Shown: piece after piece, positions 19,239 to 29,373 of the stretch | Position numbering within the stretch: position 1 is the first letter of the stretch | Layout: each line of letters opens with the position of its first letter | Source of the DNA: Muribaculaceae bacterium | GTDB lineage: Bacteria > Bacteroidota > Bacteroidia > Bacteroidales > Muribaculaceae | Assembly (NCBI GenBank): GCA_023662835.1 | Contig: JAMPII010000001.1 | Span: forward strand, 368,927-421,363 | DNA: 52,437 nt | Direction of reading: 5' to 3' | The notes under the pieces: generated by a model | Told to the model about the DNA's origin: nothing | The model's input: only the letters and a program-made list of their open reading frames with translations | Database searches by the model: none | Made by a program: the position numbers and the translations under genes

Positions 19239-20393
19239 ATGAAACGCGTATTGTTAACAATAATCCTGGTGGTTGCTGTAGCCGCAATGGCAATGGCGCA
19301 AACCGATTCGGTTACTACCGCTACCGAAGCCCAGCCAACTGCACAGGAACAAACAACCCCCTCGGAAAAGGAAGAGAAAAAAATCAACCCCAAAGAGATT
19401 ATTTTCGAACACCTCACCGACGGATACGGCTGGGAAGTGCCCTTCAGCCACGAAAATCGCATTCCCTTGCCGATAATTGTGCGCGACTACGAAGGACACT
19501 GGCACTGCTTCAGTTCGGCCCGCTTACAGCACGGCAAAGAGTACGATGGTTTCCGTCTCGGAGCCGACGACAGCAAATGGCACAATAAAATTGTAGGCGA
19601 GCGTCCCGCCATCGTCGATGGAGTTCAGGTAATGGAAGAATATCGCCCCATCGACCTTTCAATCACCAAAAACGTATTGGCTCTATTCATCACTATCGCG
19701 CTGGTTATGTGGATGGTGCTACGCGTGGCCGCTTGGTACAAACAAAAGCAATACAAAGCTCCGCGCAAATTCACCGGAGCCATTGAAGCGCTTATCGAGT
19801 TTGTCTACAATGGCGTTATCGTGCCCACACTAGGCAGCCGCGCCCACCGCTTCGCACCCTACCTGCTCACCCTGTTCCTGTTCATCCTGGTAATGAACCT
19901 GATGGGGCTTGTAGTGATTTTCCCCGGCGGAGCCAACCTCACCGGCAACATTGCCGTAACCCTGGTAATGGCCCTCATCACCTTCTTCATCACCAACCTC
20001 TGCGGAACAAAACATTATTGGAAAGATATCTTCTGGCCCGACGTACCCCTGTGGCTGAAGTTCCCGATCCCAATCATGCCCATTATCGAGCTATTCGGCG
20101 TATTCACCAAGCCCGCAGCATTGACAATCCGTTTGTTCGCAAACATGCTCGGCGGCCACATAGTAGTCATCGTACTCACACTCCTGATATTCATCCTCGG
20201 AGCCTTCGGCGCAGCCGTAACCGGAATGACAACCGTAGTGTCGGTATGCTTCAGCATATTCATGCTCCTGATCGACGTACTGGTAAGTTTCATCCAAGCC
20301 TACGTGTTCACCATGCTGTCAACCTTGTTCATAGCCCTTTCAACCGAAACAGGCCAGCACCCCCAGCACGAAACCCAAACAGAAACAAAATAA
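19239..20393 (+). CDS. atpB: F1Fo ATP synthase subunit a, extended N terminus
   Basis: A 384-residue subunit a, longer than the usual 240-280. Residues 1-20 (MKRVLLTIILVVAVAAMAMA) form a signal peptide; about 120 polar residues follow, including an acidic Gln/Glu/Lys stretch (25-50) and a folded-looking region to about 145, before the first true membrane helix (NVLALFITIALVMWMVL). The channel half with the essential Arg is in TKPAALTIRLFANMLGGHIV. The periplasmic extension is shared by Bacteroidota relatives, in my knowledge of the family, and has no assigned role. The C terminus is His/Glu/Gln-rich. No atpI gene precedes it. Confidence 0.93.
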   Translation: MKRVLLTIILVVAVAAMAMAQTDSVTTATEAQPTAQEQTTPSEKEEKKINPKEIIFEHLTDGYGWEVPFSHENRIPLPIIVRDYEGHWHCFSSARLQHGKEYDGFRLGADDSKWHNKIVGERPAIVDGVQVMEEYRPIDLSITKNVLALFITIALVMWMVLRVAAWYKQKQYKAPRKFTGAIEALIEFVYNGVIVPTLGSRAHRFAPYLLTLFLFILVMNLMGLVVIFPGGANLTGNIAVTLVMALITFFITNLCGTKHYWKDIFWPDVPLWLKFPIPIMPIIELFGVFTKPAALTIRLFANMLGGHIVVIVLTLLIFILGAFGAAVTGMTTVVSVCFSIFMLLIDVLVSFIQAYVFTMLSTLFIALSTETGQHPQHETQTETK

Positions 20394-20415
20394 ACAATAA
20401 ATATCAACTCTCTAA

Positions 20416-20673
<258 letters not shown>

Positions 20674-20685
20674 AAATAAAAGGCA

Positions 20686-21183
20686 ATGGAACTGTTCACG
20701 CCTGAACTAGGCCTCGTCTTCTGGATGTTTGTGGCCTTTGGCATTCTCTTCTTCGTATTGGCGAAGTGGGGCTGGCCCGTCATAATAAAAATGATCGAGG
20801 GCCGCGCTGACCTGATCGATAAAGGTGTGGAATATGCCCAAAGTGCCAAAACTCAGCTTGACAACGCTCGCCAAGAAGCCCAGAAATACATCGAGGAAGC
20901 ACGCCGTCAGCAAGCCGACATGCTCCGCGACGCCGACCGCATGAAAACTCAAATTATCGAGGAAGCGCGTCAGGCCGCAACAGCCGAGGCACAAAAAGTG
21001 ATGGACGCCGCCAAGGTGTCGATTCAGCAGGAACGCAAAGAAGCCGAGCTTCGGATCCGCGACGAAGTCAGCCAGTTCGCCCTCGAAATCGCGACCAAAG
21101 TCGTGCGACAGCAAATGTCCGACAACGGAGCCCAGAAAAAGCTCGTCAACACCCTGCTCGACGAAATAGAGAAACAAAACTAA
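20686..21183 (+). CDS. atpF: F1Fo ATP synthase subunit b
   Basis: A 165-residue peripheral-stalk subunit. One N-terminal membrane helix (about residues 9-28, GLVFWMFVAFGILFFVLAKW) is followed by a long charged coiled coil (35-150) rich in Ala, Glu, Gln and Arg (for example RQEAQKYIEEARRQQADML). It anchors F1 to subunit a through delta. Length is normal and only one b gene is present, so the stalk should be a homodimer. Gaps to neighbours are 12 and 13 bases. Confidence 0.95.
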   Translation: MELFTPELGLVFWMFVAFGILFFVLAKWGWPVIIKMIEGRADLIDKGVEYAQSAKTQLDNARQEAQKYIEEARRQQADMLRDADRMKTQIIEEARQAATAEAQKVMDAAKVSIQQERKEAELRIRDEVSQFALEIATKVVRQQMSDNGAQKKLVNTLLDEIEKQN

Positions 21184-21196
21184 GCAAAACAAGCAA

Positions 21197-21742
21197 ATGG
21201 ACCAAGGTCTTATACCACGACGCTACGCTAAGGCACTGTATAAATTCGCCCTCGAACAGGGCACCGACAAACGCGTCTATCAACTGATGAAACAGCTGGC
21301 AACAGCCATGCAGCAGGAGAATCAACTCTGTCACGTAATGGCCAACCCCTACGTTTCAGCTCAGGACAAGGCCGGTCTGCTTGAAACTGCAGCCGGAGCC
21401 GACAAAAACGACAAAACTTTTGCCGACTTCATCGCTCTGCTTCTGAAAAACCGGCGAATCGAGTTTGCACGACAAATCGCATACGCATATCTCGATATCT
21501 ACCGAAACGAAAACAACATCTATCTGGTCGATATCACAACAGCCGTCGAACTCGATGCTGACCAATCCGAAAAGCTGCACAACGTTGTGCAGCAACAGCT
21601 CGGAGAGGCAACAGCCGAGTATTCCCACCACGTTGACCCCGAGCTAATCGGAGGCTTCGTTATAAACATCAATTCCGAACGCCTCGACGCTTCGGTCAGC
21701 AACGAACTAAAGCAGCTCCGACTGAAACTGCTCCGCGGCTGA
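21197..21742 (+). CDS. atpH: F1Fo ATP synthase subunit delta
   Basis: A 181-residue OSCP/delta subunit that joins the b stalk to the top of F1. The N-terminal helical domain begins MDQGLIPRRYAKALYKFALEQG, the family start. The C-terminal strand region holds VDPELIGGFVININSERLDASVSNELKQLRLKL, the conserved delta signature (DPELIGGFxxxxxxxxxDxSxxxxL). The gap to atpA is 65 bases with no hairpin. Length and position between b and alpha are normal for the family. Confidence 0.95.
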   Translation: MDQGLIPRRYAKALYKFALEQGTDKRVYQLMKQLATAMQQENQLCHVMANPYVSAQDKAGLLETAAGADKNDKTFADFIALLLKNRRIEFARQIAYAYLDIYRNENNIYLVDITTAVELDADQSEKLHNVVQQQLGEATAEYSHHVDPELIGGFVININSERLDASVSNELKQLRLKLLRG

Positions 21743-21807
21743 TCGGCAACGGGCACAACGTAGTTATTTACCTTTAAACCGGTTACCTAAGCAACCAACA
21801 AACAACA

Positions 21808-23385
21808 ATGATAAACCCAAGCGAAATATCGGAAGTATTAAAACAACAACTCGAAAACGTCAACTCGAAAGTTGCGTTTGAAGAGGTGGGCACCGTTTTG
21901 GAAGTGGGCGACGGGGTTGCCCACGTTTATGGCCTTGACAACGTTAAGGCAAACGAACTTGTCGAATTCGAAAACGGTGTGAAAGGCGTGGCAATGAACC
22001 TGGAGGAGAGCAACGTCGGTGTGATCCTTCTAAACAATATCAACCGCGTGACCGAAAACATGACCGTGCGCCGCACCGGCGAAATTGCATCAATTCCTGC
22101 CGGAGAAGGCCTGCTCGGACGTGTCATAAACGTCTTGGGCGAACCAATCGACGGAGCCGGCCCAATCACCGGCGAATTATACCGCATGCCCCTCGAACGA
22201 AAAGCCCCAGGTGTAATTTTCCGTCAGCCTGTAAAACAACCGCTGCAAACAGGTATAAAAGCTGTCGATTCGATGGTGCCAATCGGACGCGGCCAGCGCG
22301 AGCTCATTATCGGCGACCGCCAGATCGGTAAAACAGCAATCGCTATCGACACAATCATCAATCAGCGCAAAAACTACGAAGAAGGCAAACCCGTTTACTG
22401 CATCTACGTAGCAATCGGCCAAAAAGCATCGTCGGTAGCCGCTACCGTACAAACCCTGCGCGAACAAGGCGCCCTACCTTACACCGTAATCGTAGCCGCC
22501 AACGCATCCGACTCGGCCGCGATGCGCTACTATTCCCCATTCGCCGGCGTCGCCATAGGCGAATATTTCCGCGACACCGGCCGCGACGCCCTAATCGTTT
22601 ACGATGACCTGTCGAAACAAGCCGTTTCGTATCGCGAAATCTCACTTATCCTAAAACGCCCCTCGGGTCGCGAAGCCTACCCCGGCGATATTTTCTATCT
22701 CCATTCGCGTCTGCTCGAACGCGCCGCCAAGATTATCGACAATCAAGAAGTGGCAGCCTCGATGAACGACCTCCCCGAAGTGTTGAAAGACAAAGTTAAA
22801 GGAGGAGGTTCGCTCACAGCCCTTCCAATCATCGAAACCCAAGCCGGCGACGTTTCTGCCTACATTCCCACAAACGTTATCTCAATCACCGACGGCCAGA
22901 TCTACCTCGAAACATCATTGTTCAACCGCGGTATCCGCCCGGCCATCAACGTAGGTATATCAGTGTCGCGCGTTGGCGGTAACGCCCAAATCAAATCGAT
23001 GAAAAAAGTGGCCGGCACGCTGAAAATCGACCAGGCTCAATTCCGCGAACTAGAATCATTCACCAAATTCGGCGGCGATATCGACCCCGTAACCGCCCGA
23101 GTAATCGACAAAGGCCGCAAAAACGAACGCCTCCTCATCCAGCCACAGTACTCACCTATGGCTGTTGAAGATGAAGTTGCCGTTATATTCTGCGGAACAA
23201 AAGGGTTGCTTCAGGAAGTCCCCGCCGAAAAAGTGGCCGAATTCGAAAAACTCTTCCTCCAGCTGCTCCACGCAAAATATCAAAAAGAAGTGCTCGACGA
23301 ACTGCGCCAAGGCAAACTAACCGACGACGTAGCCGACAAACTGACCCAGTGCGCAGCCGAAATAACCAGCCGTTACAAATCGTAA
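21808..23385 (+). CDS. atpA: F1Fo ATP synthase subunit alpha
   Basis: A 525-residue non-catalytic nucleotide-binding subunit. The P-loop GDRQIGKTA lies near residues 170-178, the switch region [21 protein letters not shown] near 227-247, and [30 protein letters not shown] near 266-295 includes the arginine-finger neighbourhood. The conserved [19 protein letters not shown] is present further on. Fully intact, with normal length. Followed by atpG after 12 bases. Confidence 0.97.
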   Translation: MINPSEISEVLKQQLENVNSKVAFEEVGTVLEVGDGVAHVYGLDNVKANELVEFENGVKGVAMNLEESNVGVILLNNINRVTENMTVRRTGEIASIPAGEGLLGRVINVLGEPIDGAGPITGELYRMPLERKAPGVIFRQPVKQPLQTGIKAVDSMVPIGRGQRELIIGDRQIGKTAIAIDTIINQRKNYEEGKPVYCIYVAIGQKASSVAATVQTLREQGALPYTVIVAANASDSAAMRYYSPFAGVAIGEYFRDTGRDALIVYDDLSKQAVSYREISLILKRPSGREAYPGDIFYLHSRLLERAAKIIDNQEVAASMNDLPEVLKDKVKGGGSLTALPIIETQAGDVSAYIPTNVISITDGQIYLETSLFNRGIRPAINVGISVSRVGGNAQIKSMKKVAGTLKIDQAQFRELESFTKFGGDIDPVTARVIDKGRKNERLLIQPQYSPMAVEDEVAVIFCGTKGLLQEVPAEKVAEFEKLFLQLLHAKYQKEVLDELRQGKLTDDVADKLTQCAAEITSRYKS

Positions 23386-23397
23386 AACCAAAGCTCA

Positions 23398-24279
23398 ATG
23401 GCAACATTACGCGAACTAAAAGGAAGAATCACCTCCGTAAACTCTACAGAGAAGATTACAAGCGCTATGAAGATGATTTCGTCGGCCAAAATGCACAAAG
23501 CCGAACAATCACTCCGTAAGCTGCTGCCTTTCCGCGCCCAAATCCAAACAATTATGGGCAACCTGTTGTCGACCGACGGTGAATTCTCATCGCCACTGAT
23601 TGAGGAGCGACTCGTTGAAAAAGTTGCGATTGTTGTGTTGGGAAGCGACGACGGTCTCTGTGGAGCCTACAACATAAATGTTTTCAAAGGCCTGCTTCTG
23701 GCTATAAACCAGTTGCGCCAAAAATATGGTGAAGGAATCGAAATCCACCTATATCCCGTCGGCCAGAAAATGCTCAAAGCGGTGCGCAAGCTCGCCGCAG
23801 GAAAAATAATCCTTGCCTGCGACAAACTGATAAGTGCCAAAAGCACCCCCGCCCAGGTAAAAGAGTTGACAACAACCCTAACCGAAGCTTTCACCAACGG
23901 ACAGTTCGACAAACTCGACGTGCTTTACATGAGCTACAAAAGCGTTAGCCGCCAAGTGCTTACACGAGAGCCATTACTTCCTGTATCGCCCCGCACGCTT
24001 GTCGACAACGAGGTGAAGCAACTATGTCGTCCCTGCATATTCGAACCCGATGCAAACACCATCTTCACCAGCGTATTGCCCCTTTTCGTGCGCGCCTTCA
24101 TGCAGGAAACATTCACCCAGAACGCCGCTTCCGAGCAAGCCGCCCGCGTAATGGCAATGCAAACAGCCGCCGACAACGCCCGAAAACTGCTCGACGATCT
24201 GCAGCTTGAGTACAACAAACTTCGCCAGCAAGCAATCACATCCGAACTGCTCGACATTCTCGGAGGCCAAGTCAGATAA
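23398..24279 (+). CDS. atpG: F1Fo ATP synthase subunit gamma
   Basis: A 293-residue central-stalk subunit. The N-terminal helix reads MATLRELKGRITSVNSTEKITSAMKMISSAKM, and the C-terminal helix holds EQAARVMAMQTAADNARKLLDDLQLEYNKLRQQAITSELLDILGG; together they form the rotor coiled coil. The Rossmann-like middle includes GSDDGLCGAYNINVF. It is the last ATP synthase gene. Only 52 bases, rich in A and C and without a hairpin, separate it from nuoI, so transcription should run on into the second half of nuo. Confidence 0.96.
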   Translation: MATLRELKGRITSVNSTEKITSAMKMISSAKMHKAEQSLRKLLPFRAQIQTIMGNLLSTDGEFSSPLIEERLVEKVAIVVLGSDDGLCGAYNINVFKGLLLAINQLRQKYGEGIEIHLYPVGQKMLKAVRKLAAGKIILACDKLISAKSTPAQVKELTTTLTEAFTNGQFDKLDVLYMSYKSVSRQVLTREPLLPVSPRTLVDNEVKQLCRPCIFEPDANTIFTSVLPLFVRAFMQETFTQNAASEQAARVMAMQTAADNARKLLDDLQLEYNKLRQQAITSELLDILGGQVR

Positions 24280-24331
24280 ACAAACGAAAAAACAATAATA
24301 ACCAATCATACACACCAACCAAACAATACCT

Positions 24332-24922
24332 ATGGGCAGTGTAAAAGAATATTTTTCAACACTTGGAACAGGCGTTACAAGCCTGCTCAAAGGTTTAGGT
24401 GTCACCGGTAAAGAACTGTTCACCCCAAAAGTAACAGAACAATATCCCGACCACCGCGACACCATAGCCTATGCCGCACCACGTTTCCGTGCAAAGCTGC
24501 AATTTATATATGAACCCGACGGCCGCAACCGATGCACAGCCTGCGGAACATGTCAACGTAATTGCCCCAACGGCACAATCAACGTAACCACAAAAACAGT
24601 TGATATGCCCGACGGCAAAAAGAAACGCAAACTCGACGAATACTTCTACGACTTGGGTTCCTGCACTTTCTGCCAACTGTGTGTAACAACATGCCCGTTC
24701 GACGCTATCGAGTTCTGCAACGACTTCGAGCAAGCAGTTTTCACCCGCGAAAAGCTCGTGCTCAAGCTTAACTATCTGCCCGAACAGCCCGGCGACCCGG
24801 CTCCCAAACCAGGAATGCCCGCCCGCCCGGCAGCCACGGCCGCTCCTGCTCCCAAAGCAGCCGCCGAAGCCCCCAAAGCAGCGGCCCCTGCCGAACCAAA
24901 CGAAAATAAAAAAGAAAACTAA
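24332..24922 (+). CDS. nuoI: NADH-quinone oxidoreductase subunit I (two 4Fe-4S clusters)
   Basis: A 196-residue ferredoxin-like subunit carrying clusters N6a and N6b. The first motif has Cys68, Cys71, Cys74 and Cys78 (CTACGTCQRNCPNG), the second Cys111, Cys114, Cys117 and Cys121 (CTFCQLCVTTCPFD). Residues about 152-196 form a low-complexity tail of Pro, Ala and Lys ending ENKKEN, absent from model NuoI proteins. Because NuoE/F/G are missing, NuoI is the exposed end of the electron path and the likely docking face for a ferredoxin or other donor; the tail could take part in that, which is speculation. It opens the second nuo block. Confidence 0.94.
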   Translation: MGSVKEYFSTLGTGVTSLLKGLGVTGKELFTPKVTEQYPDHRDTIAYAAPRFRAKLQFIYEPDGRNRCTACGTCQRNCPNGTINVTTKTVDMPDGKKKRKLDEYFYDLGSCTFCQLCVTTCPFDAIEFCNDFEQAVFTREKLVLKLNYLPEQPGDPAPKPGMPARPAATAAPAPKAAAEAPKAAAPAEPNENKKEN

Positions 24923-24928
24923 TATAGT

Positions 24929-25447
24929 ATGGAATCAGTCGGAAGTATTGTAATTTACTCGATAATCGTAGCCGCGATTATCATATTTTCGATACTCACT
25001 GTCACCACACGCAAGATTTTGCGTGCCGCTACCTACCTGCTGTTCACCCTCTTTGCTACTGCAGGCCTCTACTTCTTGCTCGATTACGAGTTTCTTGGGG
25101 CCGTACAGATTGCGGTTTACGCCGGCGGTATCGTGGTGCTGTTCGTGTTTGCTATCCTGCTCACGAGCCACCCAGGCGACAGTAGTGCGGAACTGACCCC
25201 GCGCCGCCGCTGGCGCGGACTCATCGCTGCCCTCGCTTCGCTGGCCGTCCTGGCTTTCGTAGTATGCAGCCGCCCCGAGTTCTGGTCGAAGCTCATCCCT
25301 GAATTCACTCAGCAGTTATCAATGAACAATCTGGGTACAATCCTGCTCGGAACCCAGAAGTACCAGTACCTGCTGCCGTTCGAGGCTGTGAGCGTGTTGT
25401 TGCTGGCATGTATAATCGGTGGTGTCGTAGTGGCACGTAAACGCTAA
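24929..25447 (+). CDS. nuoJ: NADH-quinone oxidoreductase subunit J
   Basis: A 172-residue membrane subunit with five hydrophobic helices, the family's usual length. Recognisable segments are KILRAATYLLFTLFATAGLYFLLDYEFLGAVQIAVYAGGIVVLFVFAILL, the conserved third-helix region with its pi-bulge motif YAGGI, and a charged loop SHPGDSSAELTPRRRW. It lies 6 bases after nuoI and 18 before nuoK. It sits between NuoH/A and NuoK in the membrane arm and takes part in the conformational coupling of pumping. Confidence 0.94.
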   Translation: MESVGSIVIYSIIVAAIIIFSILTVTTRKILRAATYLLFTLFATAGLYFLLDYEFLGAVQIAVYAGGIVVLFVFAILLTSHPGDSSAELTPRRRWRGLIAALASLAVLAFVVCSRPEFWSKLIPEFTQQLSMNNLGTILLGTQKYQYLLPFEAVSVLLLACIIGGVVVARKR

Positions 25448-25465
25448 AAAAAACAGTAAGTCATT

Positions 25466-25780
25466 ATGGAAAAAATTCCCTTGGCACTCTACATCCTACC
25501 TTCGGTGATAATGTTTTGCTGCGGCGTATACGGATTCATTACCCGCAAAAACATGATTGCGATACTGATTTCGCTCGAACTGATGCTGAACGCTGTCGAC
25601 ATTAACTTCGTTGTCTTCAACCGTTTCCTCTTCCCGGGCGCCTTAGAAGGTATGGTCTTCACCCTCTTCGCAATTGCCATTGCAGCTGCCGAAACAGCTC
25701 TGGCTATAGCTATTATCGTGAACATTTTCAGGGCCGTGCGTAATATCGACATCCGCGACCTCGACAAACTCAAACTCTAA
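25466..25780 (+). CDS. nuoK: NADH-quinone oxidoreductase subunit K
   Basis: A 104-residue subunit with three membrane helices. The pumping-channel acids are in SLELMLNAVDINFVVF (Glu in the second helix) and AIAAAETALAIAIIV (Glu in the third helix), both conserved in NuoK. Normal length. Tightly spaced (18 bases before, 6 after) between nuoJ and nuoL. Confidence 0.95.
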   Translation: MEKIPLALYILPSVIMFCCGVYGFITRKNMIAILISLELMLNAVDINFVVFNRFLFPGALEGMVFTLFAIAIAAAETALAIAIIVNIFRAVRNIDIRDLDKLKL

Positions 25781-25786
25781 ACGGAA

Positions 25787-27814
25787 ATGGAAACAATATC
25801 AATCCTTATACTTGCCATTCCGCTGTTCATGTTCCTGCTGCTCGGCTTGACAGGCATGAAAATGAGCCACCGAACCGCTGGTGTGCTGGGATGTCTGGGC
25901 ATGGGTACTGTGCTGGTGCTCAGCTATTACACTGCCCTTACGTATTTCTTCAGCGGATGCCCCCAATTTATCGACGGAGCCGGCCAACGTCTGCAGGTTA
26001 TTCTCTGGAATCAAACCTGGATGCAGTTCACCGACACCCTCGTCATTAAGCTCGGATTCCTTCTCGACCCGATTTCCGCCCTGATGCTGATTGTAATCCC
26101 AACAATCTCCTTTATGGTCCATCTATACTCAATGGGCTATATGCGCGATCATCACGGCGTTTATGAGCACGGCTTCCAGCGATTCTACGCTTTCCTGTCG
26201 CTGTTCTCCTTCTCAATGCTCGGACTGGTTGTGGCAACCAACATTTTCCAGATGTATATCTTCTGGGAGCTGGTAGGCGCATCATCATACCTGCTAATCG
26301 GATTCTACTACGTGAAACCGTCGGCCGTGTCAGCCTCCAAAAAAGCCTTCATTGTTACACGCTTCGCCGACCTCGGCTTCCTAATCGGTATTCTCGTACT
26401 ATCCTACTTCACCGGAATCTTTGACTTCATGAGTCTCACCTCCACACCCGTAGCCGGAATGGAAGGTGTTTATCACGTTAGCGAAGAAACAGCCATGGGT
26501 GTGAAGAACATATTCACCAACTCGGCAACCCCGGTATTCATGGGCGCTTCAGTGCTCACATGGGCCCTCGTGCTAATATTCATGGGAGGTATGGGTAAAT
26601 CGGCAATGCTGCCGCTACACATCTGGCTCCCCGACGCCATGGAAGGCCCAACCCCGGTTTCGGCGCTCATCCATGCCGCAACAATGGTTGTTGCCGGTGT
26701 ATACCTCGTAGCACGTCTGTTCCCGCTCTACCTTATGGAAACGGCTGCTCTGGAATTCATCGTTGTGGTCGGTGCGCTCACAGCTCTCTACGCTGCTGCT
26801 GTCGCATGTACACAAATCGACATCAAACGCGTCCTCGCCTTTTCAACAATCTCACAAATTGCTTTCATGATGGTTTCGCTCGGTGTTGCACGCCCCGAAT
26901 TCCACCACGGAGTAGGCTACATGGCCGGCATGTTCCATCTGTTCACACACGCCATGTTCAAAGCCCTTCTGTTCCTCTGCGCAGGTGCCCTCATCCACGC
27001 AATCGGTTCGAACGACTACACCGCAATGCACGGACTACGCAAATACATGCCCGTAACCCACATCACATTCCTCATCGGATGCTTGGCCATTGCCGGCATA
27101 ATCCCATTTGCCGGGTTCTTCTCCAAGGATGAAATCCTGACAGCCTGCTTCGGCAACAGCACTCTGTGGTATGTTTGGATGTCGTTCGTGGCAGGTCTCA
27201 CAGCTTTCTACATGTTCCGCCTCTACTACCTAATTTTCTGGTGGAAAGAACACAAAGTAGCCGACCCCCATCACAAACCCCACGACCAGGCCTGGACAAT
27301 GACACTGCCGCTGGTAATTCTGGCCGCAATCTCATGCGTAGCCGGTTTCGTGCCAATGGGCAATCTGGTTACATGGAACGGAACTCCGATGTTCGACCAC
27401 GCCGGCTTCCTCACAAACCTGGAACATCTCAACTGGAGCGTTGCCTGCGTGTCGTTGGCTGTGGCAATCATCGCCATACTCATCGCAACAAAGATGTACA
27501 AAACAGAGAATCCCCTCCCCGCAAAACTGCGTCAGGCTATGCCCCGTCTGTGGGACTGGAGCTTCCACCGCTTCTACTGGGACGAACTCTATCTCTTTGT
27601 CACCCACAAGATAATTTTCGACCGCATCTGCCGCCCGATCGCATGGTTCGACCGTCATATCATCGACGGAACTATGGACTCGTTCGCCCGCATGGCACAA
27701 TGGGCTTCCGTAAAGATACGCCCGCTGCAGTCAGGCCATCTGCAGATGTATGTATGGTATTATCTGATTGGCGCATTGCTGCTTAGCGCAATCACAATGC
27801 TATGTCTGCTATAA
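25787..27814 (+). CDS. nuoL: NADH-quinone oxidoreductase subunit L
   Basis: A 675-residue antiporter-like subunit at the far end of the membrane arm. It has about 16 helices; the conserved charged positions are visible: FWELVGASSYLLIGFYY (helix 5 Glu), MGKSAMLPLHIWLPDAMEGPTPVSALIHAATMV (helix 7 Lys and helix 8 His), and a later Lys/His in HAMFKALLFLCAGALIHA. The C-terminal long amphipathic helix that runs along NuoM and NuoN corresponds to the polar stretch near residues 560-650. Length somewhat above E. coli NuoL (613). Gap to nuoM is 35 bases. Confidence 0.95.
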   Translation: METISILILAIPLFMFLLLGLTGMKMSHRTAGVLGCLGMGTVLVLSYYTALTYFFSGCPQFIDGAGQRLQVILWNQTWMQFTDTLVIKLGFLLDPISALMLIVIPTISFMVHLYSMGYMRDHHGVYEHGFQRFYAFLSLFSFSMLGLVVATNIFQMYIFWELVGASSYLLIGFYYVKPSAVSASKKAFIVTRFADLGFLIGILVLSYFTGIFDFMSLTSTPVAGMEGVYHVSEETAMGVKNIFTNSATPVFMGASVLTWALVLIFMGGMGKSAMLPLHIWLPDAMEGPTPVSALIHAATMVVAGVYLVARLFPLYLMETAALEFIVVVGALTALYAAAVACTQIDIKRVLAFSTISQIAFMMVSLGVARPEFHHGVGYMAGMFHLFTHAMFKALLFLCAGALIHAIGSNDYTAMHGLRKYMPVTHITFLIGCLAIAGIIPFAGFFSKDEILTACFGNSTLWYVWMSFVAGLTAFYMFRLYYLIFWWKEHKVADPHHKPHDQAWTMTLPLVILAAISCVAGFVPMGNLVTWNGTPMFDHAGFLTNLEHLNWSVACVSLAVAIIAILIATKMYKTENPLPAKLRQAMPRLWDWSFHRFYWDELYLFVTHKIIFDRICRPIAWFDRHIIDGTMDSFARMAQWASVKIRPLQSGHLQMYVWYYLIGALLLSAITMLCLL

Positions 27815-27849
27815 CCACGTAACCTACGATACTGAAAAATATAGTAATT

Positions 27850-29352
27850 ATGATATTCTCAAACATTCTGATATATTTTGTAGTCATACCGCTGATTATG
27901 CTCGGTTGCCTGTTCCTGTGCCGGAACATGAAACAAATCCGTGCCGTAGCGGTAATCGGCTCCACAGCGTTGGTTGCGCTGTCGGTATATCTGCTGGTCG
28001 ACTTCCTCGGCCTTCGCGCCGCCGGCAACGATGCCATCATGCTCTATCAAGGCTCCTGGATGTGGTTCAAACCACTTAACATCCATCTAGCCGTCGGTGT
28101 CGACGGCATCTCTGTAGCTATGATCCTGCTGTCGTCGATCATCGTTTTTGCCGGTACATTTGCCTCTTGGAAAATCTCACCCCTGCCGAAGGACTTCTTC
28201 TTGTGGCTGATTCTGCTGTCGACCGGCGTGTTCGGATTCTTCATCAGCATCGACCTGTTCACAATGTTCATGTTCTACGAAGTTGCCCTCATACCCATGT
28301 ACTTGCTCATCGGCCTCTGGGGAACCGGACGCAAGGAGTACTCGGCAATGAAACTGACCCTGATGCTTATGGGTGGTTCCGCATTCCTGATGCTCGGTAT
28401 CCTTGGTATATATTACCATTCGGCAGCCGACGGCAACCTGACAATGAACCTCCTCGAAATATCGGCCAACAACGCTATAAGCCACAGCTGGCAATATTTC
28501 CTCTTCCCAATCACCTTCGTAGGCTTCGGCGTGCTTGGAGCAATGTTCCCATTCCACACATGGAGCCCCGACGGTCACGCATCGGCTCCCACAGCCGTGT
28601 CGATGCTCCACGCCGGCGTGCTGATGAAACTCGGAGGCTACGGTTGCTTCCGCGTAGCTATCTATCTGATGCCATTCGCAGCAAACGAACTAGCCTGGAT
28701 ATTCCTAATCCTTACGGGTATATCAGTCGTTTACGGCGCATTCAGCGCATGCGTTCAAACCGACCTCAAGTATATCAACGCCTACTCATCGGTTAGCCAC
28801 TGCGGTCTGGTACTGTTCGCCATCCTGATGCTCAACACTACAGCAATGACAGGTGCCGTGATGCAGATGCTCTCCCACGGATTAATGACAGCCCTCTTCT
28901 TCGCCCTCATCGGTATGATTTATGGCCGCACCCACACCCGCGACATCCGCCTAATGGGAGGTTTGATGAAAATCATGCCTTTCCTTGCCGTATGCTACGT
29001 GATAGCCGGTATGGCATCGCTTGGATTGCCCGGCTTGAGCGGCTTCGTTGCCGAAATGACAATCTTCGTAGGTTCGTTCCAAAACGCCGATATGTTCCAC
29101 CGCGTGTTCACAATCGTTGCCTGTTGCTCAATTGTAATCACCGCTGTCTACATCCTTCGTGTTGTTGGCAAACTGCTCTTCGGTCCCGTTCAGGACAAAC
29201 ACCACCTCGAACTCACCGACGCAACCTGGTGGGAACGCCTCTCTGCAATCACCCTCATCGTATGTGTGGCCGGCATCGGCTGCTTCCCCAACTGGATCAG
29301 CGAGCTCCTGCACCAGTCGTTCGCCCCGATTATCGAAGTATTATCAAAATAA
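27850..29352 (+). CDS. nuoM: NADH-quinone oxidoreductase subunit M
   Basis: A 500-residue antiporter-like membrane subunit with 14 or so helices. Key segments: DLFTMFMFYEVALIPMYLLIGLWG (helix 5 Glu), GAMFPFHTWSPDGHASAPTAVSMLHAGVLMKLGGYG (helix 7-8 block) and YINAYSSVSHCGLVLFAI. Normal length. It lies 35 bases after nuoL and 21 before nuoN with no regulatory structure in the gaps. Confidence 0.95.
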   Translation: MIFSNILIYFVVIPLIMLGCLFLCRNMKQIRAVAVIGSTALVALSVYLLVDFLGLRAAGNDAIMLYQGSWMWFKPLNIHLAVGVDGISVAMILLSSIIVFAGTFASWKISPLPKDFFLWLILLSTGVFGFFISIDLFTMFMFYEVALIPMYLLIGLWGTGRKEYSAMKLTLMLMGGSAFLMLGILGIYYHSAADGNLTMNLLEISANNAISHSWQYFLFPITFVGFGVLGAMFPFHTWSPDGHASAPTAVSMLHAGVLMKLGGYGCFRVAIYLMPFAANELAWIFLILTGISVVYGAFSACVQTDLKYINAYSSVSHCGLVLFAILMLNTTAMTGAVMQMLSHGLMTALFFALIGMIYGRTHTRDIRLMGGLMKIMPFLAVCYVIAGMASLGLPGLSGFVAEMTIFVGSFQNADMFHRVFTIVACCSIVITAVYILRVVGKLLFGPVQDKHHLELTDATWWERLSAITLIVCVAGIGCFPNWISELLHQSFAPIIEVLSK

Positions 29353-29373
29353 CAAGCCCTAATAAACTAAACA

